Shown: piece after piece, positions 59,334-64,000 of the stretch | Numbering within the stretch: position 1 is the first letter of the stretch | Layout of the letters: each line of letters starts with the position of its first letter | Assembly: GCF_013410405.1 (NCBI RefSeq) | Contig: NZ_JACCFK010000001.1 | Coordinates: 1,922,001-1,986,000 of the forward strand | Reading direction: 5' to 3' | Length of the DNA stretch: 64,000 bases | From: Amycolatopsis endophytica | GTDB taxonomy: Bacteria > Actinomycetota > Actinomycetes > Mycobacteriales > Pseudonocardiaceae | Translations under genes and position numbers: made by a program | The notes under the pieces: model-generated | What the model was told of the DNA's origin: nothing | Database searches by the model: none | Seen by the model: the letters and a program-made list of their open reading frames with translations, nothing else

Positions 59334-60899
59334 ATGCGCCTTCCGTCCCGGCTCACGCCACTGCGGTTCCTCGGCGCGCTCCTGCGGGCGCGCCCATGGC
59401 TCGCCGTGTCCGCTTGCGGTCTGGGCGCCCTGTGGCTGCTGCCCGGCGCGCTGCTGCCGCTCGTGATCGGCACCATCGTCGACGACATCCGCGCCGGTGA
59501 GCCGTTGCTCGGCGGCATCGGCCTGGTCGTGCTGCTCGGCGTCGCCCAGGCGGTGTGCGCCGGTGCGCTGATCTTCGCCGTGCACACCATGTGGATCCAC
59601 GGCGCGGCGATGACGCAGAAGCTGGTCGTGGAGCACACCGCGCGGCTGGGCGCGTCGCTGCGTTCGCAGGCCGGGACCGGTGACGTGATGGCCGTGTCGT
59701 CCTCGGACATCAACCACATCGGCAATGTGTTCGAGGTGACCGGGCGGTTGTTCGGCTCGCTGGTGGCGTTCCTCACGGTCAGCCTGGTGCTGATCGGCAT
59801 GTCGCCGCTGCTGGGCACGATCGCGCTGGTCGGTGTCCCGCTCGCCACGCTGAGCATGGGCAGGCTGGTCGCGCCGCTGCAGCGCACCAAGGAGGCCCAG
59901 CGCGAGGAGCTGTCCAGCGTGAACGCGCTGGCCGCGGACATCGCGTCGGGCCTGCGGATCCTTCGCGGTGTCGGCGGTGAGCAGCAGTTCCTGGCCCGGT
60001 TCCGGGACGCGAGCCAGCGGGTGCGGCGTGCCGGTGTCGAGGTCGCGCGCAACGAATCGTGGCTGACCGGTGCCGAGGTGCTGCTGCCGGGTCTGGTCAC
60101 GGTGGCCATCACCTGGCTCGGCGCGCGGTTCGTCGCGGCGGGCACGATCGGCGTCGGCGAGCTGGTGGCGTTCTACACGGCGTCGGTGTTCCTGGTCGTG
60201 CCGGTGAGCACGGCGACGGAGTTCACCGACGCGTTCGCTTCGGCGACGGTGTCGGCGAAGAAGGTGTGCGGCCTGCTGAACCTGCGGCCGCTGCTGCCGG
60301 AGCCGGAGGTGCCGGTGTCGCTGCCGGACGGGCCGCTGGAGCTGCACGACACGCGGTCGGGTTTCACGGCCGTGGCTGGGAAGCTGACGGTGGTCGACTT
60401 CGGCGCGGACGCCGAGGCGCTGGCCGAGCGGCTGGCGCGGTTCACCGACGACGGGCGGGTCCTGGTGTCCGGCGTGCCCGCCGACCACGTGGCGCTGGCG
60501 GAGCTGCGCTCCCGAGTGGTCTACGCCCACAACCAGGACGTCTGGTTCTCCGGTGTCCTGCGCGACCAGCTGGTGCCCGCCGAGCGCGCGGAGGTGGCGC
60601 TGCGGGCGGCCGACGCCGAGGACATCGTCGAGGGCCTGCCCGGCGGGCTGGACGAGCTGATCGGTGAGCGGGGCCGCGAGGTCTCCGGTGGCCAGCGGCA
60701 GCGGCTGAACCTGGCCCGCGCCCTGGCGCTGGACGCCGACACCCTGCTGCTGGACGAACCGACATCGGCCGTCGACGCGCACACCGAGGCCCGCATCACC
60801 GGGCGGGTAGCCGAACTGCGGCACGGACGCACGACCGTCGTCTTCACGGAAAGTCCACTGTGGAAAGCAGTGGCGGACGAGGTGATCACATGCGGGTGA
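59334..60899 (+). CDS. ABC exporter half-transporter 1 with degenerate Walker A
   Basis: A 521-residue type IV ABC half-transporter with six transmembrane helices (about 15-290). Its nucleotide-binding domain keeps the signature VSGGQRQRLNLARAL (about 450), Walker B TLLLDEPTSAVD (about 471) and a Q-loop, but the Walker A region (about 350-365) reads GKLTVVDFGADAEALAERL with no GxxGxGKS/T. The H-loop position reads VVFTESPLW instead of His. It cannot bind ATP canonically by itself. It overlaps the next gene by 10 bases and should form a heterodimer with it. The substrate is unknown. Confidence 0.9.
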   Translation: MRLPSRLTPLRFLGALLRARPWLAVSACGLGALWLLPGALLPLVIGTIVDDIRAGEPLLGGIGLVVLLGVAQAVCAGALIFAVHTMWIHGAAMTQKLVVEHTARLGASLRSQAGTGDVMAVSSSDINHIGNVFEVTGRLFGSLVAFLTVSLVLIGMSPLLGTIALVGVPLATLSMGRLVAPLQRTKEAQREELSSVNALAADIASGLRILRGVGGEQQFLARFRDASQRVRRAGVEVARNESWLTGAEVLLPGLVTVAITWLGARFVAAGTIGVGELVAFYTASVFLVVPVSTATEFTDAFASATVSAKKVCGLLNLRPLLPEPEVPVSLPDGPLELHDTRSGFTAVAGKLTVVDFGADAEALAERLARFTDDGRVLVSGVPADHVALAELRSRVVYAHNQDVWFSGVLRDQLVPAERAEVALRAADAEDIVEGLPGGLDELIGERGREVSGGQRQRLNLARALALDADTLLLDEPTSAVDAHTEARITGRVAELRHGRTTVVFTESPLWKAVADEVITCG

Positions 60900-62617
60900 A
60901 ACTGGCGCTCGCGACCGGGGCGGAGGCCCGGCGCTGGGCACGTGACCTGCTGCGCGTGAACCGGCGCGAGTTCGGCATCGTGGTCGGGCTGTTCGGCCTG
61001 GCCGCGATCGCCGGGCTCGCCGGACCGCAGATCCTCGGCAGGCTGGTCGACCTCGCGGTGGCGGGCGACCGCCGGATCGACCTGCTCGCGCTGGTGTTCG
61101 TCGTGATCCTCGTGGTGCAGGCGGTGCTCAAGCGGCTCGCGCGGTTCCGCGCCGGGAAGCTCGGCGAGCGGGTGCTCGCCGAGACGCGCGAGGGCTTCGT
61201 CGACCGGTCGCTGCGGCTGCCGCTGGCCACGGTCGAGGCGGTCGGCACGGGTGATCTGGTCAGCCGCGCGACCACGGACGCGAACCGGATCGACTTCTCG
61301 GTCCGCAACGCGATCCCGGAGATTTCGATCGCGCTGATCACGATCGTGCTGACGGTGGCGGGGATGCTCGTCACCTCGCCGCTGCTGTCGCTCGGGCTGC
61401 TGGTCGCGGTGCCGATCCTGGTGTGCACGATCCGCTGGTACGTCCGGCGCGCGCCGCGGATCGTCGAGGAGATGCTCGACCGGTGGTCGGAGGTGCAGTC
61501 GAGCCTGCACGAGACCACGGAGGGCGCGCGCACGGCGGAGGCGCTCGGGCTGACCGAGCGCCGCATCGCGCTGGGGCACCGTGCGCTGGGCGCGGCCATC
61601 CGCGGTGAGCAGCGGCTGCGTGGCGTGACGGTCGGCTGGATCCCGTGGCTGCAGATCGCGCAGGTCACGCCGGTGGCGGCGATGCTGCTGCTCGGTGGCT
61701 GGGCCTACAGCGAGGGGCTGGCCGGGCTGGGCACGATCACCACGATGGTGGTCTACGTGCAGGCGCTGGCGGGGCCGCTCGAAGAGGCGATGTGGTGGGT
61801 CGAGGACCTGCAGGTGTCCGGCACGGCGCTGCGGCGGGTGCTGGGAGTCCGGGGTTCGGACGACCGGTCCGGGTCGGCGGTGCCGCGCGGTCAGGAGATC
61901 GTGGTGCGGGACGTGCACTACGGCTACTCGGCTGGGCGCGAGGTGCTGCACGGCATCGACCTGCGCGTGCCGCCGGGCCAGCGGCTCGCGATCGTCGGTC
62001 CCTCCGGCGCGGGCAAGTCGACGCTCGGCCGGCTGCTCGCCGGGGTGGCCGCGCCCGGTTCGGGTTCGGTGACGATCGGCGGGGCGGAGGTGTCCGAGCT
62101 GGTCGAGGACGTGCTGCGCGGCGAGGTGCTGTTGCTCACGCAGGAGCACCACGTGTTCGCCGGGACGCTGCGGGAGAACCTGACGTTGCCCGCGGGCTCG
62201 TGGACGGACGCGCAGTTGGTGGGCGCGCTGGCGGCGGTGGGTCTCGGCGAGTGGTTCGACGCCCTGCCGGACGGCCTGGCGACGAAGCTCGGCTCGGGCG
62301 CGCTGGCGGTACCGGCTTCGGTGGCGCAGCAGCTCGCCCTGGCCCGCGTGGTGCTGGCCGACCCGCACACCGTGGTGCTCGACGAGGCGACGTCACTGCT
62401 GGACACCTCGTCGGCGCGCCACCTGGAGCGTTCGCTGAGTGGCGTGCTGGAAGGCCGGACGGTGATCGCGATCGCGCACCGCCTGCACACCGCGGCGGCG
62501 GCCGACCGGGTCGCGGTGCTGGAGTCCGGGCGGATCACCGAACTCGGCACCCACGCCGAACTGCTGGCCGCGAACGGCCCGTACGCCCGCCTCGTCGCCG
62601 CCGCCCACGTCGGCTGA
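60890..62617 (+). CDS. ABC exporter half-transporter 2 with degenerate signature motif
   Basis: A 575-residue partner of the upstream gene. Six transmembrane helices precede a nucleotide-binding domain with intact Walker A (VGPSGAGKST, about 369-377), Q-loop LLTQEHHVF, Walker B VVLDEATSLLD (about 493) and H-loop AIAHRLHTA. The LSGGQ signature is replaced by LAVPASVAQQLALARVV (about 471). The two proteins thus supply one complete composite ATP site (Walker A here, signature from the partner) and one site with neither element. The pair lies between purL and purQ but on the opposite strand. Confidence 0.92.
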   Translation: MRVKLALATGAEARRWARDLLRVNRREFGIVVGLFGLAAIAGLAGPQILGRLVDLAVAGDRRIDLLALVFVVILVVQAVLKRLARFRAGKLGERVLAETREGFVDRSLRLPLATVEAVGTGDLVSRATTDANRIDFSVRNAIPEISIALITIVLTVAGMLVTSPLLSLGLLVAVPILVCTIRWYVRRAPRIVEEMLDRWSEVQSSLHETTEGARTAEALGLTERRIALGHRALGAAIRGEQRLRGVTVGWIPWLQIAQVTPVAAMLLLGGWAYSEGLAGLGTITTMVVYVQALAGPLEEAMWWVEDLQVSGTALRRVLGVRGSDDRSGSAVPRGQEIVVRDVHYGYSAGREVLHGIDLRVPPGQRLAIVGPSGAGKSTLGRLLAGVAAPGSGSVTIGGAEVSELVEDVLRGEVLLLTQEHHVFAGTLRENLTLPAGSWTDAQLVGALAAVGLGEWFDALPDGLATKLGSGALAVPASVAQQLALARVVLADPHTVVLDEATSLLDTSSARHLERSLSGVLEGRTVIAIAHRLHTAAAADRVAVLESGRITELGTHAELLAANGPYARLVAAAHVG

Positions 62618-62628
62618 GGCCGCTCGTG

Positions 62629-62733
62629 GCGCCGTGTTGGCCGTTCCGGGCGCCGTGTTGGCCGTTCCGGGCACTGTGTTGGCCGCTGCGGGCGCCGTGT
62701 TGGCCGCTGCGGGCACGGTGTTGGCCGCTACTG
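62629..62733. repeat. Tandem repeat, five units of 21 bases
   Basis: The unit is GCGCCGTGTTGGCCGTTCCGG with variants. Units 1 and 2 (62629-62649, 62650-62670) are identical; units 3, 4 and 5 (62671, 62692, 62713) differ at two to six positions. It occupies the 176-base gap between the convergent ABC and purQ genes. It is a variable-number tandem repeat candidate. Confidence 0.85.
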
Positions 62734-62793
62734 CTGTGTCCGGCCCCGCCGCCCCACCCTCACCCCCCGCCGGGGCTGGGGCAGAGCGACCGG

Positions 62794-63465
62794 TCAGGCG
62801 CTGACCAGGCTGTCCATCACGCTGTAGAACAGGCCGAGGCCGTCGTCGCTGGGGCCGGTCAGCGCGTCGATCGCGTGCTCGGGGTGCGGCATCAGGCCGA
62901 CGACGCGGCCGTTGGCGCTGCAGACGCCCGCGATGTCGTCACGCGAACCGTTCGGGTTCTCGCCGACGTAGCGGAACACCACGCGGCCCTCGCCCTCCAG
63001 CTCGTCCAGAGTGGACTGGTCCGCGACGTAGCCGCCCTCGCCGGACTTCAGCGGGATCAGCACCTCGGCGCCCGGCTCGAAGCGGGTCGTCCACGCCGTC
63101 GTGTTGTTCTCCACCCGCAGCCACTGGTCGCGGCACACGAAGTGCAGCTTCTTGTTCCGCACCAGCGCGCCCGGCAGCAGCCCGGCCTCGCACAGGATCT
63201 GGAACCCGTTGCAGATGCCGAGCACCGGCATGCCGCCCTTGGCCGCCTCGATGACCGACGACATGACCGGCGCGAAGCGGGCGATCGCGCCGCAACGGAG
63301 GTAGTCGCCGTAGGAGAACCCGCCGGGCACGATCACCGCGTCGACGCCGTGCAGGTCCGAGTCCGCGTGCCACAGCGACACCGCCTCCGCGTCGGCGTAG
63401 CGCGCGGCGCGGACCGCGTCGACGTCGTCCAGCGTGCCGGGGAAGGTGATGACACCGATCTTCAC
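62794..63465 (-). CDS. purQ: Phosphoribosylformylglycinamidine synthase glutaminase subunit PurQ
   Basis: A 223-residue class I glutamine amidotransferase that supplies ammonia to PurL. Nucleophile elbow [20 protein letters not shown] contains the catalytic Cys. [20 protein letters not shown] and the C-terminal [11 protein letters not shown] (His and Glu of the triad) are also present. GTG 63465 overlaps the purS stop (GTGA) and has GGAGG five bases upstream, so it is translationally coupled to purS. Confidence 0.97.
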   Translation of the reverse strand: MKIGVITFPGTLDDVDAVRAARYADAEAVSLWHADSDLHGVDAVIVPGGFSYGDYLRCGAIARFAPVMSSVIEAAKGGMPVLGICNGFQILCEAGLLPGALVRNKKLHFVCRDQWLRVENNTTAWTTRFEPGAEVLIPLKSGEGGYVADQSTLDELEGEGRVVFRYVGENPNGSRDDIAGVCSANGRVVGLMPHPEHAIDALTGPSDDGLGLFYSVMDSLVSA

Positions 63466-63698
63466 GAGAGCCTCCGCACGGTCCATTCTTCGATCACCGG
63501 GTTGGCCAGGAAGCCTTCGGCGATCTTGGCGAGCGTTTCGTCGTCGACCGAATCGTCGACCTCCAGCTCGAAGTGCTTGCCCTGGCGCACCTCGGTGACC
63601 CCGGTGAAGCCGAGCCGCGGCAGCGCGCCGGCGACGGCCTGACCTTGCGGGTCGAGGATCTCGGGCTTGGGCATGACGTCAACCACCACACGGGCCAC
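63462..63698 (-). CDS. purS: Phosphoribosylformylglycinamidine synthase subunit PurS
   Basis: A 78-residue small subunit that bridges PurL and PurQ. Family pattern: [39 protein letters not shown] and [17 protein letters not shown] start; GGAG about nine bases upstream. First gene of a purS-purQ pair. Confidence 0.95.
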   Translation of the reverse strand: MARVVVDVMPKPEILDPQGQAVAGALPRLGFTGVTEVRQGKHFELEVDDSVDDETLAKIAEGFLANPVIEEWTVRRLS

Positions 63699-63743
63699 GG
63701 CGGGTCGCTCCAGTAATCGCAGGTCGGGCGCTACGACCCAAGG

Positions 63744-64000
63744 CTACGTGAGTGATGACGGTAACTTTGCGGCGGCCGTGCGGCGGCGCAGCACGCGGCG
63801 CAGACCGTAGGTGCCGAACAGGCCGAGCACGGACACCGCGATCAGGAAGTACAACCCGGTCGTCGCCGATCCGGTCGCGTCCACGATCGCCGCGATGCCC
63901 ATCGGCCCGAAGCCGCCACCGAGGTTGCCGATGCCGTTGATCGCGGCGATTCCGGCGGCCGCCGTCGCCCCGGCGAGGAACCTCGGCACCAGGCCCCACA
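63744..64000 (-). CDS. MFS transporter, C-terminal part (5' end outside window)
   Basis: The frame is open to the window edge. The 85 visible residues hold the last two to three transmembrane helices of a major facilitator protein: FLAGATAAAGIAAINGIGNL, GGGFGPMGIAAIVDATG, then GLYFLIAVSVLGLFGTYGL and a basic tail. The AGIAAIN-GNLGGGFGP pattern resembles anion/carboxylate symporters (ACS family). Base 64000 is upstream of the true start. It lies 45 bases before purS on the same strand. Confidence 0.75.
   Translation of the reverse strand, partial: WGLVPRFLAGATAAAGIAAINGIGNLGGGFGPMGIAAIVDATGSATTGLYFLIAVSVLGLFGTYGLRRVLRRRTAAAKLPSSLT

Noticed and set aside
62393..62716. Minus-strand frame encoding ANTAPGT-type repeats
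   Set aside because: It is only the translation of the 21-base tandem repeat, running into antisense of the ABC gene.
62629..62733. CRISPR-like array
   Set aside because: The units abut without spacers, are only 21 bases long, and no cas genes are present.

Overview
The window is a high-GC actinomycete chromosome segment, most consistent with Pseudonocardiaceae (Amycolatopsis-like). This rests on heavy GTG start usage, a mycothiol synthase gene, an orphan GlnR regulator, DUF397/DUF5753 genes, an RsiG-type protein and a two-gene PurQ/PurS arrangement. From memory, much of the gene order from purS to phoU matches the Mycobacterium tuberculosis Rv0787A-Rv0822c neighbourhood (purSQ, purL, sterol-carrier protein, purF, purM, DUF3073, aminotransferase, nitrobindin-like, DUF1416, sulfurtransferase, thioredoxin, lmeA, glnR, mshD, pst, phoU, LCP). 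It is therefore a conserved core block with lineage-specific insertions. No tRNA, rRNA, CRISPR array or intact mobile element was seen.

Layout. Bases 1-16000 hold assorted genes: the end of an NHL-repeat protein, a TetR regulator divergent from a membrane protein, a GroES-like protein, a VanW protein, a large acyl-CoA dehydrogenase, a LuxR-type regulator, Mug glycosylase, methyltransferases, a VanZ protein, a secreted 5'-nucleotidase and a diguanylate cyclase. Bases 16000-26000 hold a cell-wall LCP ligase with a long repetitive cytoplasmic tail, phoU, a small (p)ppGpp synthetase, an EamA exporter, a decayed MDR oxidoreductase and the pstSCAB phosphate transporter. I see two-unit PHO boxes upstream of phoU and pstS.

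Bases 26000-34000 hold mshD, glnR, lmeA and a sulfur-transfer operon (DUF4395, rhodanese, DUF1416) preceded by a 27-residue cysteine-containing leader peptide. They also hold a MerR regulator divergent from a frameshifted MFS exporter, and a nitrobindin-like gene. Bases 34000-44600 hold the 5-oxoprolinase subunits PxpBC, a class IV aminotransferase, YgfZ, an RsiG-like c-di-GMP sensor, DUF3073, 3-hydroxybutyryl-CoA dehydrogenase, an oxidoreductase, VanZ, a membrane carbon-nitrogen hydrolase and an IS5-type remnant.

Bases 44600-64000 contain most of the de novo purine genes (purM, purF, purL, purQ, purS). They are interrupted by a DUF397 / XRE-DUF5753 / methyltransferase cluster, two tandem GH25 muramidases, a cupin regulator with a GNAT enzyme, and a pair of ABC half-transporters whose ATP sites have decayed in complementary ways. 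The window closes in a truncated MFS gene.

The main points worth a second look are the asymmetric ABC pair (59334-62617), a dispersed repeat that sits 8-12 bases after four stop codons in the same orientation, the cysteine leader peptide, the RsiG homologue with one altered motif, and several unassigned operator-like palindromes.
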